A DNA stretch of 64,000 nucleotides from Hygrophila difformis (GCA_030278955.1 JAOANR010000001.1:1824894-1888893); one strand, 5' to 3'; counted from the stretch's first letter, positions 1 to 14,278 are shown. Translations and numbers: made by a program. The notes: a model not told the origin generated them from the letters alone.

Positions 1-3000
1 ACAGTTTAAGTACATATGGAAAAATCTCTTTATTTTGGTGTTTTATTCAATTAATGGAAAGTTTAATCGGCAGAAGTGTGTATATTCTTCCATATCTTTA
101 CTAATATGGAGTTGCTATCAAAGTTGCGTGTATTATAGGCAGCAGATGAAATTATCATTTTAACGTTCATGATTTATTTATTACGCTTTTTATACGAACT
201 TGTTGAGTTCATCTTATTAAATAGTTTTTTTTTTTTTTTAAATAACGAGGTATCTCTCCCAAATTTATTACGCTCGAGATCTTAAGCTGCTAGAGTCTCA
301 TATTACTAAGGCTAACTGCATTTGGTTAATCCTATTAAATAGTTGAATAAAAAGAATATATATATATATATATATCCAATTTCGTTCTTCATCGGTGTTT
401 GTCCTCAAGACGACAAGAAAGCCTTGCGCAGGAGAGAATCGCTCCGGTGGGACACTCTGATTTCGTCACCGGAATTCCGGTCACCGCACATCTCCACGTC
501 CGACCCTAGCGCACCGTTCGCCAAATTTCCTTCGCCGTCTTCCACGCCATGCTTACGGCCAACCATCAGCGCCCGCCGCACTCGGGCGTCCCCGCCATCC
601 ACTCGCGGAACCCTACTTCCGGCCACGCTCCTCCTCTGTCCGCTGCCTGGTCTCCCCATCTCGCCAACGCGACGGGCCCCCTTCGACGCCGCTGCCCGGC
701 CTCTACGCGCGCGCTGCGACCCGACGGCTCCAACGTTCCCTTCTTTGTCCCTGTTATTACTTCCCGTTGGCCTTGCTCGGTACACCCCTGCTTCATTCAC
801 CCATTGAATTTGGGCTTCTCTTTGTTTTATTTTCCTGCTTTTGTTTTCTGCTTCCTACAGTTTGATTTTACTCATTGCATGTTAGGGGAGAGTCGTTCTA
901 AGGCTTTGGGCCTCAACTTTTAGTTTTAGCGTTTTAGGGGTTGGCCGTGCGTTTCGAATTCAGTGAGTGTTTGGTGTACTTTGATGCTAATTGCGAGGAG
1001 CCTCCGCCCACGCCGCCCCCTGCTTTGCTGTTGCGCCGCTCCTCGGGGCCATGTGTTGCAGCACCGCTAAACCCGTTTTTACTCGTTATGGAAACATCAA
1101 TCCAACAATTTTTTCAAAAATGCTTTTGAAAAGAACCCGATGCACTTGTTCTTCAAAATTGTTTTTCGCTATTTACGTTTCAATGAAAAGAACAATTTCC
1201 GTTCTCCCCGTGGCTTCATTGTATAGCATTTGTTTGAGAAGTGCTGATTTTCTGTAGCCCCATAGAACGCATGCCATCCTTTTTTCTTTTTTTGCATACT
1301 GCCTTCCATTTAATCTAATGTGACATATGAGTATATGATCTTATTCCAGGGTGACTTCATTCTGAATTTTGAATTTTTGGATGCAGGGAACTCGTCTTCG
1401 TAGTGCAAATCCAGAAGGCAGTTTCAGTAAGTGATACTAATACTAGCTTGATTTCCCCCACCGTGCTGATGTTAGTACTTGATGAGGCCCTTTCTCATTT
1501 CTATCTGTGGCATTTTCCATTGGAACCATTTTATATTACTCTAGCTGTTGAAGTGAGTTGGGAGTCACCCAGTAAATCCTTTGGTCCAAATACCGAGCTC
1601 ATAAATTAGTTCTTTCATGTGTTTGCTGTGTTTTGAAATTTAAGAAATTTACAAGTACGCCTATCTTGCTGTTTTAGAAATAACCCAAACCCGGTGAAAT
1701 TTTTTTGGTTGGATTGATAATGTTTAAGCTGGATTGATTTCTTTATTTCCTCATAATCCTTGCTTGAAATACACCATACGTTGATGCTTATTTTGAAGAT
1801 AGACTAAAAAAAAAAAAAGTTCCCAGGTGATCATACAAGCAGGGAAACAATTAAATTTAGACATGTAATCCGAAGTTGGTTTGTTCTGGAGTAGATATGC
1901 GATGAATCATAAGCCATTCCAAGTAAAAGTTTATGAAAAGGTGTGACCTAGGCAACTAACTGATTTCACATTCTACCTGTTGGGAATTTACATGAACACT
2001 AGCTGCTATTTTTTGGGCAGGAATATATCCGACCAATTTTGGGCTTGAATTTAGGCTTTTGAACACACATGTTTGTTCCATGAATTTTATGAGTGCAATT
2101 TAGGTGTTTCATTATTATTCTGTTTTATATTCACTATCTGTACTTGGGTAACTTGCTCATAATCGCCCGGCTTCTTGACTTTAATACGAATACTAATTGA
2201 GACATTTGATGTCATAATCAATTTGCCTGGCAATATTACTATCCTCTTGTGTTTGGAAATATAGCCCTGAACTGATTTATATCCTGAGGGTTCAATCACT
2301 AATCTTTATAAATTTTGCTAAGTTTTTGTAGCATCTGACTGTTCATTCCTTGCTTGTGGGTAGCTGTCCGGCCTGTCCCTGCTGCTGCGTGTGCTGCAAA
2401 TACCAACAACCAAACTGCTCCACTCACCATTTCTGCTACACTAATTTGGTAATGACTTTATTTTCCGTGCCCATCCGCTGGTTACTTTTTGGGGTAAATG
2501 GCTTGGGCCTTCAGCGTTGAGCATTCTTGCTTCTAGGTTGCATATTCTGTAATTTTATGATGTGTTGCACTCTATTACTTGTTCATTTATGAGGGTTTGC
2601 GTAGTACGATTTAGCTTCCTGCTCTGTCCCAATGGTTTTGATTTTCCCACATGATGTGACCCTGTTAGGTCGTTCAGCATTTCATCATCCGAATCATGAG
2701 TGATCTGCCGTCTTATTTCTAATCCCCAACATTTCATTGGAGCATTGATTGAATAAGGATTATGATTGTATTTAAATTTTGTGTTTAGGGTTAATAAGTT
2801 GCTTGGGCAAAGCAGCCGACCAGCAACAGGCTGGCGACATTCTCTGCTTCCATTCTCCTCCTCTCCTCTTGTTGTGGTAGTTCAGTGCTTCAGCACAAAT
2901 AAGTAATACGAGGTAAAACCATCTCAAATTCAGTACATATATTTTATTCTTCCAGGCACATGTTACTTCATGAGCTTACCTGTATGAGATGTCTTCTAAT

Positions 3001-5120
3001 TTTTTTTCAATTTTTTTTCAGATATTCTGGTGTATGAGATGTTAGTGTTTTGCATATTTATATAACTGTCCTGGAAGCCTAATAAATATTTCCTCTTTCC
3101 TGTTCCTGCCTTTTCCGCAGTACAATTTTCAAGAAACATGTGGTTTCTGAGGTTACTCTTGCTATTATTTATACATAATGCTTCACTTGAATGACACCTT
3201 TTATAGCAGCAGGAACCAAAGTCGGTGCAGATAGGAGTTCACTTAATACAGTTATTCGATGGGTAAGTATTGGTTTTCTTTGAAGTTTATTAAAATGTTC
3301 ATTCACGGAATTGACATCTCTGTGCGCATGTGGTTATGTAAATTTAGTTTGTACGTTGATTCTGTACTGCTGTCTAGCAGTATAGGCCTCGAATGAATTT
3401 ATCAGAGGCACAAACCAGATTATTTGACGAGCTTGAGAAACCCAACATTTGGAAGCTTGACTGAATTTGCTTGATTTCTTGACATATTGATCTGCCATTG
3501 ATTTGGTAAGAATTTTTTACCTGACGCCATAACTCCCTGTTATCAATATTTAGGTTTTAACAGTGACTGGGTCATTACTCAATAGAGAGGCTCACATTTA
3601 AGGAAAGTTTCTCACAAGATAAAGTCAAATGAGCATCTATCTTCGTATCAGTAGGGATATCAATGTTTGGTAAATCATCTCCACAGTCAGGATGGTTTGA
3701 TCAACAAATAAAACAAAGATAGCTGTTATATATCACAAAAGTAGCACTATATTGTAATTGTTTATTATCTTTTTATCTTTTCTGAAATTCTGAAATGGGT
3801 GTGGGGAGTTTTGAGCTCATGGCGTTGAGGAAGGTGTGGTATTTCAAGATTCAAGCTAAACCTGCAATGATATTAGTGTTGAGTTTCTAATTAGAGCTTC
3901 GGTTGCGAACTATCCTACAATTATAGGTTTAAAAATTTAGTATAAATTATTTGATTTGTTCTTAATTATTTTAATGAATTGTTTTTGACTTATTTTCCAG
4001 GGCAAGGCTATGGGAATTGTTGCCAGTGTTCATTGCATATCAAGATCTGATGAGTGCGTTCCTGTGGTTTACAAGGTTGTTGATTCTGAATTTGATATAT
4101 ATACTTGCTATATTGTTGATGGTTTTGTGATACCTTGCTAGATCTACAGTAAAGATATTTCATGAACTGGAGGTTTTTCCCAATTCTCATGGTGGGAACA
4201 AATAATGGCTTACTATATGGAGAACAAGTATGTCTTTTTTATATCTCTACTTGCAAAATGGTAGAGAGTTTTCCTTACTCGAATTTTGCCTTAATTGTCG
4301 TCATGGATAATGAATTAACTCCACTCATTTATATTTTCTTAACTGAAACATTAATTTTTTTCCCTAAAGCTTAGTGATATTACTGTCTTTGGCCAACTCA
4401 TCTTGTGGTGGTTCTTTGTATTTTACATTTAATGAGAATCATGCTTCTTTATTAGGTGAAAGATCGAACATGAGTTCATGGTGTTTGAGTTTTATGGAAT
4501 GGTAACTTTCTTCATATTCTTTCCCCTTATTATTATATTTTCTGTATCGATTTCTTTAAGTTCTTTTCATATAAATTGCTTTGTAGTATTTTTTTTTTCC
4601 ATGTTCTGTTATCTTGTGGATATGTACTTTGAGCCTTGTGCTGGTTTTTAAAAAAAAAAAATGCTCTCGGTGTTAAAGACTCGTCAGTCGTCACTATGTT
4701 TTGCAGATAACTCCATGGCTCATGAGCCTACCGATTTTGAGGTTGGCAAGCCCCACAATCCCATTGGTGATGATGGTTCAAATTTTGAAGGGATGTCATA
4801 GTTTAAAGCTCGTGTGGCCATTAATTAAGCGTTAAAGAAAAAAGGTTATCTTCTATATTCCTTAATCAATTTAGATGCATTGTGTGTCATGTTGCGGTTT
4901 CCTTAAATACTTTTTGAAACTTAATTATTGTTCATTTGAAATCATAATTTGCATATTTAAGGACATACAATTTGGGAGCAACGGGGTTGCAACTGTTGGA
5001 CTCTCGGCACTACTTTTACAAAAAATACCATAGAAGATATACAATTTTATACATTACACCATTTTAATGTGTATGACTTATCCAACTACAATACAAATTA
5101 ATCTTGATTTTTTCTTTTTT
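1..5120. other. Non-genic region, possible Helitron cargo
   Basis: I see no gene that I can support here. Positions about 400-780 are strikingly GC-rich and proline/arginine-rich when translated in several frames, against an AT-rich background, which resembles the 5' part of a gene. Short exon-like pieces with plausible splice sites follow, for example about 3216-3261 before a GTAAGT and about 4000-4076 after a CCAG. I could not join them into one frame or recognise a family. Because a Helitron 3' end closes the region at 5163, captured gene fragments are a reasonable inference. A degraded gene or untranslated transcript is an alternative. Confidence 0.3.
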
Positions 5121-5163
5121 CTGGCCGTTGCGCGCAGCGTAGCGCGCGGGGCAAGATTTCTAG
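5121..5163 (+). mobile_element. Helitron 3' terminus
   Basis: A GC-rich hairpin (GCGCGC at 5130-5135, six-base loop, GCGCGC at 5142-5147) is followed 12 bases later by CTAG at 5160-5163 and then T. A short hairpin about 10-12 nt before CTRR, with insertion before a T, is the diagnostic 3' end of Helitrons. The surrounding DNA is AT-rich, so the GC hairpin stands out. The 5' end (TC after A) was not found; it lies in the first 5 kb or left of the window. No RepHel helicase is visible, so this would be a non-autonomous element. Confidence 0.65.
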
Positions 5164-7423
5164 TATATATATATATATGAAAAAATAAATATATTAGTAC
5201 AAGTTTAGTTAATTGTTGAGCAATTTATTTAGGATGTGTTTGGGAATAAACGCTAGTGATTAACAATTAGCTTTTAAAATACATATTAAAAATAGACTAA
5301 AATTCTAGGTATAGTAAACACTAACTATAGTAACCGCCAAATTTTAATCTTTAATCTCTAAACTCTGAACGTTCATCTCTCCAATTTTAGCTTTCCAAAT
5401 TCCAAACTCTAAACTCTAATTTACAATTGCATTATCAAATACCATGATTCAAATTTAAAATTATTTTTCAACCATTAATTTCAAAATCTAGACTATAAAT
5501 TCCAGATACTAAACTCTAATTATTTCTCAAACATACCCTTAGCCAAGTTTAATGTAACATACCCGAGTAGGCCTATCTATGTAAATGAAAAAACACTAGA
5601 AAATTACAATGTTATTGCATTGCTCAACGCATCTGAACGTGATTTAGGCAAAATTTAGGTGCTTCTGCTACACTCAAGAATTGCATTAGATCTAGACATC
5701 AGTTCTTCAATATTGTGTGTTCTGAACTTGAATAACAGGAGCACCTTGGGCATTAGTATTATTACATTCTTGACAAAAAAAATGATGTGATTTTGTCTTA
5801 CAAATATGTAAGAATATTATTTCAAACGTTTCTTTTAACTCATAGTATTTTCAAGAAGACGAACAACGTAAATTGAACAATCAATTAACACAATCTCAAG
5901 TCAACTTCATCAGTACTGTTCATGTTTGAATACGACGTTTGACATCTCATGCAATCATTATTTAAGGATGAGAAATATAGTTTTTATTGGGCTTAGTTAT
6001 ATTGGGATTCACCTCAGTTATGCTATGCTGTTTGTTTATTATTGCCCCCACCATTTTTGAATTTTACTTTTTCTGTGAACTTTTGTAATCCAAAATTCAA
6101 ATCGTATGTGTGTGTGTGTGAGTGTTTAGTTAAGAAACTAATACAAAAAATTGATTACAAACAACCCTTAAATTTTTACAATTAGATGTTTTATGATGTG
6201 TTTCTGAAATGGAAGATCAAGAATTCCAATTTAGAAGAGGATATAGTTGGAAATACATCCGTAAATATACAGAAAAACAGCAAAACAGCAGTGAGTGAAT
6301 GAAGAACAAACACTTGCAGTAGAATGAATACACACATATACACAATGGATGAAGATTGAACTATTGAAGAATGATGATATTCGATAGAAGATGTTACAAA
6401 TTAGAGATGAGGACTCTAAATCATATCACATTCTTGTAAATGCTAAATAAAACCTTCCTAAAGCTAAACAATACTAGTATATCATTTCAGGCCAAATTTT
6501 GCTTTACAAGTTATTTTGCAATTTTTAGGAGTAACTTAAAACTTTATTTTTTTTTATTTTTTTTTTTATCATGCGCTGCGTTAGATACACTTTACACACC
6601 TACCTACCTCAGTTTGAACTTTGAACAATGAATGAACAGTAACCATTTCATTCTCCAGTAAAAGTCCATTCAATTAAACTCTCGACAGCTATGTCCTGTC
6701 CTGTCAGGCTGTCACATAGCTCGCTCTATAGCTATATAGCAACACCACCTAAACAATGTCACCCATGGTATTGGTGGCCAACCAACCAACCATCATCTAT
6801 TTGGGATTTTCCTTCCACAACAGACCAAATGAAACTGCATTTTAAGCACATGATGTAGCCGCTTGAGATACATACAACACGCACGCAGAAATATCAATCA
6901 TGAGTGAAGTAATTGCCATTTGCCATGTGATATACTTCTAGTATTTATTATTCAAAGTCCATCACTAATTTGCACAAGCAGCCCCACTCCACACTCTACA
7001 ATAGACCACTCACTCTTTTCCATCCTTTTCATCTTGTACCAATTCCATTACAAAAGGGAACTCAAGAAAAAGTTTAGAAAATAGCCCACCCTCAAAACAT
7101 GAAATCCCAATAATGCCATACTAAACTGCAATAACTATCTAAAGAGTAAGATTCAATGTGGACAAAAGGGATTTATATTTTCACCAGAAGAGAATATCAT
7201 TCAAATTCAGGGATGTAGCAAAAAAAGAAAAAGAAAAAGAAACAAAAGAAAAAACAAAACTTAACATCGATCTTTCTATGGAGAGCAATAATTGGTTGCA
7301 TCATCAAAGCCTACACGTCTGTTATGACTGTATTATATATGTACCACACTCTTTTCTTCTTTCTCAATGATTCCTACAGACTATAAAAGGAATTTCGGAA
7401 TGGTAATATGAAACTCTTACATC
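5164..7423. other. Intergenic region / 3' flank of ORP gene
   Basis: AT-rich sequence with no supported gene. It starts at the Helitron end and runs to the stop codon of the minus-strand ORP gene. The last few hundred bases (about 7000-7423) probably hold the ORP 3' UTR. Short open frames here have no recognisable domain. Confidence 0.5.
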
Positions 7424-10400
7424 TTACTCGTTCAAAATGTGGTCGGACTGTATTTGACCAAAAATATCTGGGCATCCTTCCCAGTTGCTCTTTTCTCTTG
7501 CTTCCCAGTACCCTCCTGTATAGCGATAGGTATCAGAACCTTTGTCTTTGGCAAACCACCGTGGTTTCCACCCACTCTCTTGCATCTTCCTTGCCTGGTT
7601 TCGGAAGAATCATTTTGCAGTCAAAACAATGCCCTTATATCAAATTTGGTTACAAGTATATTCTTGTGAGGATATGAAACAAGTCCATGGTCCATGCAAG
7701 GTCAATTATAGAATGAGGCATTAACACAATACGTGGATTGTGGATGGGAGCCAATTTCTCTATTATGATATAGGGCCATGCAAATGCCTCTTGAAGTCAA
7801 TAACTAGTAAATTACTGCCATTTCTCATCCCTGTTGTTACACAAGGAACTGATAATTAGAAAACTATGGCACTGTGCAAATTGTGCGAAGCAACACTGCT
7901 CTCTGAGCTTTGACTGCATACATCACATTAATGATATGCCTCTAAACTTTCAATAATCAAGGTTCAATAACGAAAAGCACCCTTATGGTGGAGCAGAAAT
8001 TTTTTGAGTCGTAGTCAAGGTTGGGGCATCATACTAATATTGTTCACTAATGCACAAACGCAATTTGTATAGGAGCATATATCACAGGCAATGTAATAGT
8101 TCCAAAGAGACTTCGTTTCACAGGATATCTCATTCAAACAGCAGAAAAGTTCAATGGTTCAAAACACAATCAATGTCTCATCAAGTTGAAAGCTAAGTAT
8201 GATTTCATGTCAACGTGAAACAATATACAACTGGTTACCTGTCGTTGCCGCTGCTCCAGCCGCAGCTTTTCACCATTTGCCCTATCGTATTCCCCATTTT
8301 CCAAGCACCTTTGATCGGGTCTAAGTCTTGAATCTGTTGGAGGTAACTTTTCCTGCAAAAAGGTCCATTGCTCTTCTATGAAATTTGATAAAACAGATAA
8401 TATGAAACAGTCAAAACTTGAGTCTTCAATACATTTCCTTCCATTCCATACAGGATGGCATTCAAAAGCATAAGAATTTGAAGATTTGAAATTTAGGACC
8501 TAATAAAAAAGACAATGTATATGGAATAGAATCTAGTTCATGCCAAATAATCATCACATTCTTAACATTAAGTAAAATACCAACCTATCCCAACGGCGGA
8601 AAACTAGAATTAGGCTAGGACATAGCAAAACCAGAAGAGGGGGAGGAGAGTTGGCATTTGAACCAGCTTTAGATTATCAATAAACTTGACAGAAGGATTC
8701 TAGATAACACTACTAAAATTAGGACCAGCAATTGAAACTTGGATTTAAAAAGACAATACTTGTCACATGGAACACAATAACTCCCAACATAAATTACCTT
8801 GAAACCAGGCACAAGCTCATTTAGTGTGATTGCAAAGCGTGTCAAATTGTAACGAGTGGGAAACTTTGGTTGCTTGGCACGTCTCCAAAGCAAGTGGGCT
8901 TCTGACAGAGACTCGTGGGCTTTTCCTTTAGAAGAGCAATCCCCATCAACATAATGCATGCTCTCATCCCACTTACCAAACAAAGTTGCAACAGTTTTCC
9001 CACTCTTTTCTTGAACAATTCCTTGCACCTAAGACACCAGCTTTTATCTTATAGAAAAGCTTACATGGATACACCAGAAGTGTACTTGAGCACAAAGGAT
9101 TCAATATCTCAACAATTTCTTATAAAAGACTAGAAACTCCAATTCAACATTCACTGGAAGGAAAATCATCTTATCTATTCTAGATGGGCCTGCAAGATGT
9201 TAAGGAAAAAAATAACACACCTGATGGGGATTTCTGTCAATAATGGACTGCTCTTTGAATTTCAATTTACAAGAGTAATCTCGGTTTCCCTGTATCCTCA
9301 TTGTACCATAATGGTCGCAATATAGTTTGCCCAGAATAAGATTGTAAATGGATGTTGTTACCTGTCATTAGAGTTCTGTTTTGGTCAATGAACTCAACAG
9401 AATTAAAATCAAATTTCTTCTAGAAATACCTTGCTCCACTGGAAGACTTCTCCATCATCAAATTCAAGAGTTAAAATACCAACTGGATCAAGCTGAATGG
9501 AGCGACCCCAAAATTTGCTTTTCAAATTGCTGTCACCATAAAACTTCCAGCCCGTACCCTCACAGTGGCATGCTACAATCATGGGGTGATGACTCACCTA
9601 ACAGAGAATACAATTTCGTTGGCTATTGATCATTATAGCAAAACAGTAACAAAAAACAATAGTACTAGTCTTTGCAGGATCAAATTTAACAATAAGTGTA
9701 AACTTAACTCAAAATCAAATCAAATCCACACAAACATTAATTTACTTATCATATCTGCAAACTACTTGACCATCAAAAACATCGAAAATAAGGTTTTAAC
9801 AGGAGAGGGAAAAAGAGAACTTCGAATTATTCTGCTCCACTCTGTTGGCTAATAATAATAATAATAATAATTTGTCCTCAAAGCAATAAAAAAGTATGGA
9901 TTGACCATTGAATATAAAAGCTCACCATTCCAACATGCCATGCTACTAAAACATGAATGGTGCAATGGTAAGGAAATAGAAGTAAATAATATAACAAAAT
10001 CAAGCAAAACTAGTTTATTTCTTCCGTATGAATTCAATTTTAGATTATTTCACGGTACCAAGGTACTGGTGGTATAACCAAATAGAAATCTACGTTTGCT
10101 CAAAGAAAATTGATTAGGACAGAACATCATTGCAATGCATCATGAAGAAAAAACAAATTGTGTGGGCTCATTGTAACTGAGACTAAAACCTTCTCTGAAA
10201 AAAATCTGAGGCCTTTATCTGGGTAATCTGCTTCATAAGTCTCCCCTAACAAGGGATTAAATGGTTTGCAAGTTCTTCCTTCAGTAGAAGCATACCCAGA
10301 TACTGCAAATGCAGCTACATTAAGAATCCTCATCAGGTTGTTACCCTACACAAAAATCATAAAGCAATGATCAAATGCAAGCGATAAATTGAAGCACCAG

Positions 10401-12364
10401 ATTGGTCAGAATATCTGTATAGAAGAGCTAACATGGAGAAATAACATATGGTGGAATAACACTGAGCAGTGCTTACATCATTCATCACTAAGGGCCCGTT
10501 TGGATTGGCTTAAAAAGCAGAAGCCAAAAGTAGAAGCAGAAGCAGAAGCAAAAGCATGTAACTTTTGTGTTTGGATGGAATGTTTGAAAAGCGGCTTTTT
10601 GGATGAATAAAAATGAAAATGCTTTTGAAATGTAATACTCCCTCCGTTTTTTTTTAAGTTCACCATTAGCATAGTAAATACTATTCATTGAGTAACTTTA
10701 ATTCAACTTTTTCATATAGTTATATAAGATAAAACATAGTCAAGTAAGATCTTGTTGGATTCGTCTAATCATGTAGTTTTATAATATCAAACTTTTATAA
10801 ATTTTATTTATATGTAATATGAGATATTGATGATTGAAAATGTGCATTGGATTGCGTGCAGTGCAGGATGGGTGAAGTTAAAAAAAAACGGAGGGAGTAA
10901 TTACCAAAAATGACGTGCTACTTAATATGATAATAAAATATATTTATAGTGTAATTTATATTAAGCAGTGGGGGTATTTAAGTCCTTGCACATTTTACGA
11001 GGTGCTTTTGGCTTCTGTTTTTGGGAGAAGCAGCCCCTCCCAGAAGCACTTTTTTAGCTTTTCGAGGTGCTTTTGTTTTTTCTTAAAAGCCAAAACAAAC
11101 ACCTAATTTCTACTGGAAGTGCTTTTGGCAGAAGTAAAAGCCAAAAGCACCTCCTTAGAAGTCATTCCAAACGGGCTCTAATAGATTTCTTCTTTTCCAA
11201 ATTAAGATGTTTTCCGTGCTTGTGTAACTTCAATACTTACACATTCATAAAACATAAAACTACAACCTAATGCATGGATACTTTCCAAGATTTTGGTTTC
11301 CCAATTTCAGTTATGAGTTATAAGCACATAGCGAAGTTATGAAGAAAATAAGCATTCTTCAATGCACCAAAAGAGACTGAAGTAACTAATATTAGTAACA
11401 CCAACTTACTCGCTTCCCCCATTCATAAGCACGGTCAAGAAGATACGAATATTCCAAATCCTCAAAACATTTCTGCAGTGAAGAGAGAGGCTCATTGAAG
11501 AAGACCGGAAGGCAGACTTTGGTTAAATCCTTCCCAATATTATCCTTAATCATTGACCACAAACTCACTCCTTTCTCTTTCTCAACAGGGTCAGGCAATT
11601 TCTTACGTCGTTTAACATAAGGAAAATTTGCTCCAGCAGATCTAATGGCAGGATCAATACTACCATCATCTTCAAAGACATGAAGTTCATCATCGCCAGA
11701 TGAAAATGATGATGTCCTGAATTCAGACCCATTACTTTTAAAAGAGCTAGAAGAAAGAAAATCCCTCGTGTCAAAGAAAGTATTGTCTTCTTCATCAGTG
11801 TCTTCCTCTGCTGCATCTACTCTTTCATTTTCATCTTCAGATTCACTTGCACTTTCTGATGCAAGTATACAGAAGAGGGTCATATCGAGGGTCAAAAAGA
11901 TTAATTTTGTGGCACTCAAACTCAATCATGCATCTCAAATTAATTGGTGTTCATCTAGACAGACGTACAAGGCCGAACAAAACAAAGACCCTACAGACAG
12001 CTTACCACTGTACTTATCTTGCCTTGATCTAGATGATGCTCCGACATCATCAAACTGTCTCTGGCTCTCATCTACAACTGTGTTCTCCAGATCCACCTTT
12101 TCAGTCTACACAAAATGTAATCCATATCTTACCCAAAATCAATTAGAGATAACGTAAGTAATTAGCACTTAAAAACTTCTTCATTATACCATCAACTTTC
12201 TTTGTTAGTTAGATTTTCTGAGCCCACTTACCAAAAAACAGAAAGAGACTCACAGAAGTGTTGTCCCAGAAAAGATAAAAACCTAAATCCTCAATTACAA
12301 AAATAAATAAATAATAAAGTTCCTTTTTTTACAGTGAGCACAAGATATCAAAAATAAAAATAAA

Positions 12365-12396
<32 letters not shown>

Positions 12397-14278
12397 AAAT
12401 AAAAACTCAAAACAAGAAACAAGCAAATTGACCATTGGAGAAGTAGTGAAACATAGCTGTCAATGTAAGTTCTCGCACAAAGGACTACAAATGCTTCACA
12501 GACAACAATCAATTTTGTAAGAATATTTGGAAATTCTAAACGAAAAGAAAGGTTTATCAAGAATAATTGTATCGCTGTCATATAAGGAAAACTTGTTTGC
12601 TCATTGAGTTAATTTGTCAGAAGTTATCTTAAAATCTTTTGACACATTAAATGTAAGAAATTCAAGCAGCTACTCCACAGGTAACCGACAGCACTCAAAG
12701 GGCAATGTCTTAGCGCACAGAATACAAAAGTGTACATGTAAAACTGATTAACTTAATAGATTTTATATCCTTGAAGAAACTGAAGATTACAAAAATCGGA
12801 TTTCAAAATAACTTTAACACATACCTCTAACTGTCGCAGTGTGTCTGTCAGGAGCCAATACTTCTGCCTTAAGATCATTAACTGATTTTGCAGTGATGCA
12901 AACTCATTCCTCATGATCTGCTCACTATCCTGAATAGCAGCCTCCCTCAATCCTTCTTCCAACAATCTCTGCCTCAACCTGTCAGTTGAAACAGCTATGT
13001 TATCCATGTTAGCCATTAACTCACTGTTGGACATCCTTGGGAACATATCCTTCACAGCTTGCAAAGCTTCCATCCATGCCATTCGGTCCTCTCGGCTCTC
13101 AGCCCTCAGATGAAGCCTCTTTGTACCAGTAAAAATGGAGAATCTCCTATCATCTGACCGGCTTTCTCGAATCGAGGACACCTACATAGAACTATGAATT
13201 ATGAAAAATATGTGTATATTATATGAAGTATATAACACATTGATCAATTTCATAAAACACATGTCCTGCAAATATAAGTCATTCAAATAGGAAAAGCAGA
13301 GACAGTCCCTCCATTAAATCGTGTAAACATCAATGTTGTGAGTTAATTAAAGTTATCACTCTTAAACTTGGAAAGGTAACAGGATTGATTTAATAATTGA
13401 GAAAGATAAACCGGAATTGAAAAATAGAACGGACTTGAAACAAATGCAGTATAATCTTAAACAGGATTCAATGAAATAGAAATAGTCTCTTTATATCAAC
13501 AATAAGACCCAAGCACCACATTCAACACTCAGGTGTTGAGTGTGTAGGCCGTTGGACAAAAGAACACACACACACACACACACACAAAAACACACTTACC
13601 ACAAGCAAAACAAAGAAAGCATCAAAATCTCACTGCCGCACAAAAATCAGAAATATGTTGCTTGACGAAATTACATGAGCCTAGTGATGAAATCACCGGT
13701 CCGAACTAAATATATATATGTCGCAGATAAAACCCAATCGAAAGAAAGAGAACCTTTAGATGAACTTCACCAACAGGTCTCCGGCTTTTAAAGGACGAAC
13801 CGCTGCTTCCATTCCTTTGATGATGGTGGTGGTTATGCCGTCGAGAAAACCGCCGCATCGATTCATCCCCAATTACTCGGGATCCTTTGTCAGTAACCTG
13901 ATGAATCATAATTTTATCGGGACCGTGGATCTTATAATAACTCAAGACTCCATCTTGCAAAACAAACCATCTAGGTCTCCAGCCCTTGCCATAATTGACC
14001 CATTTATAGAGAATTCCAGAAATACCATTTCCGACAATATCATTGATCTTCAAGTCACGGCTGTTATAGGTATGGTTGGGATTGTTAGCACCGTTAAGCG
14101 GCCCAGGAGGAGGAAGAATAGGATCGGAGACGGAATTAATTTCACGGGAGGAGGCAGCCCTGGAGATGGAGGAATTCTGACTTTTTGTGAGCGGATCGGA
14201 CATGGAAACGGGGGGAACGTCGTAGGTCCTGTTCATGGACATGGGAGAGCCGCAGCAGAAGGGATGCATAGCAAGCAA
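7424..14278 (-). CDS. Oxysterol-binding protein-related protein, ORP1-like (PH + ORD)
   Basis: Ten coding exons on the minus strand: 14278-13754, 13181-12825, 12105-12006, 11855-11410, 10345-10190, 9597-9430, 9361-9221, 9028-8798, 8352-8239, 7594-7424. They join in frame with GT/AG borders to 802 residues, close to plant ORP1-type proteins (about 810). The N-terminus has a PH domain (about residues 75-215, split by intron 1; [18 protein letters not shown], then [12 protein letters not shown]). A helical linker and an acidic serine-rich stretch in exon 4 follow. The OSBP lipid-binding domain carries the signature pieces [10 protein letters not shown] and SEKVSHHP; the C-terminus reads [11 protein letters not shown] and GGYWEAR. 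The family moves sterols or phosphoinositides between membranes at contact sites, with the PH domain docking on phosphoinositides; that role is family knowledge. The start may be Met1 or Met4 (14269). Intron 4 carries nested MITEs, and intron 1 an AC microsatellite (13563-13587). Confidence 0.93.
10492..11178. mobile_element. Tourist-like (PIF/Harbinger) MITE in ORP intron 4
   Basis: The left end GGGCCCGTTTGGATTGGC and the reverse complement of the right end (GAGCCCGTTTGGAATGAC) form imperfect terminal inverted repeats. The element is flanked by the 3-bp direct repeat TAA (10489-10491 and 11179-11181), as expected for PIF/Harbinger-type MITEs. Both subterminal regions are rich in AGAAGC/GCTTCT-type motifs. 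It is interrupted by a Stowaway element and lies wholly within the intron between ORP exons 4 and 5. Confidence 0.7.
10638..10897. mobile_element. Stowaway MITE nested in the Tourist-like MITE
   Basis: It begins CTCCCTCCGTTTT and ends AAAACGGAGGGAG, flanked by TA on both sides (10636-10637 and 10898-10899). Internal sequence (ATAGTCAAGTAAGATCTTGT and so on) matches the other Stowaway copies in the window. It splits the Tourist-like element, so it inserted later. Confidence 0.85.

Noticed and set aside
343..807. A 154-residue protein from the GC-rich block
   Set aside because: It starts in an AT microsatellite (IYIYIYI), has overlapping open frames on both strands as expected from GC-rich DNA, and shows no domain.
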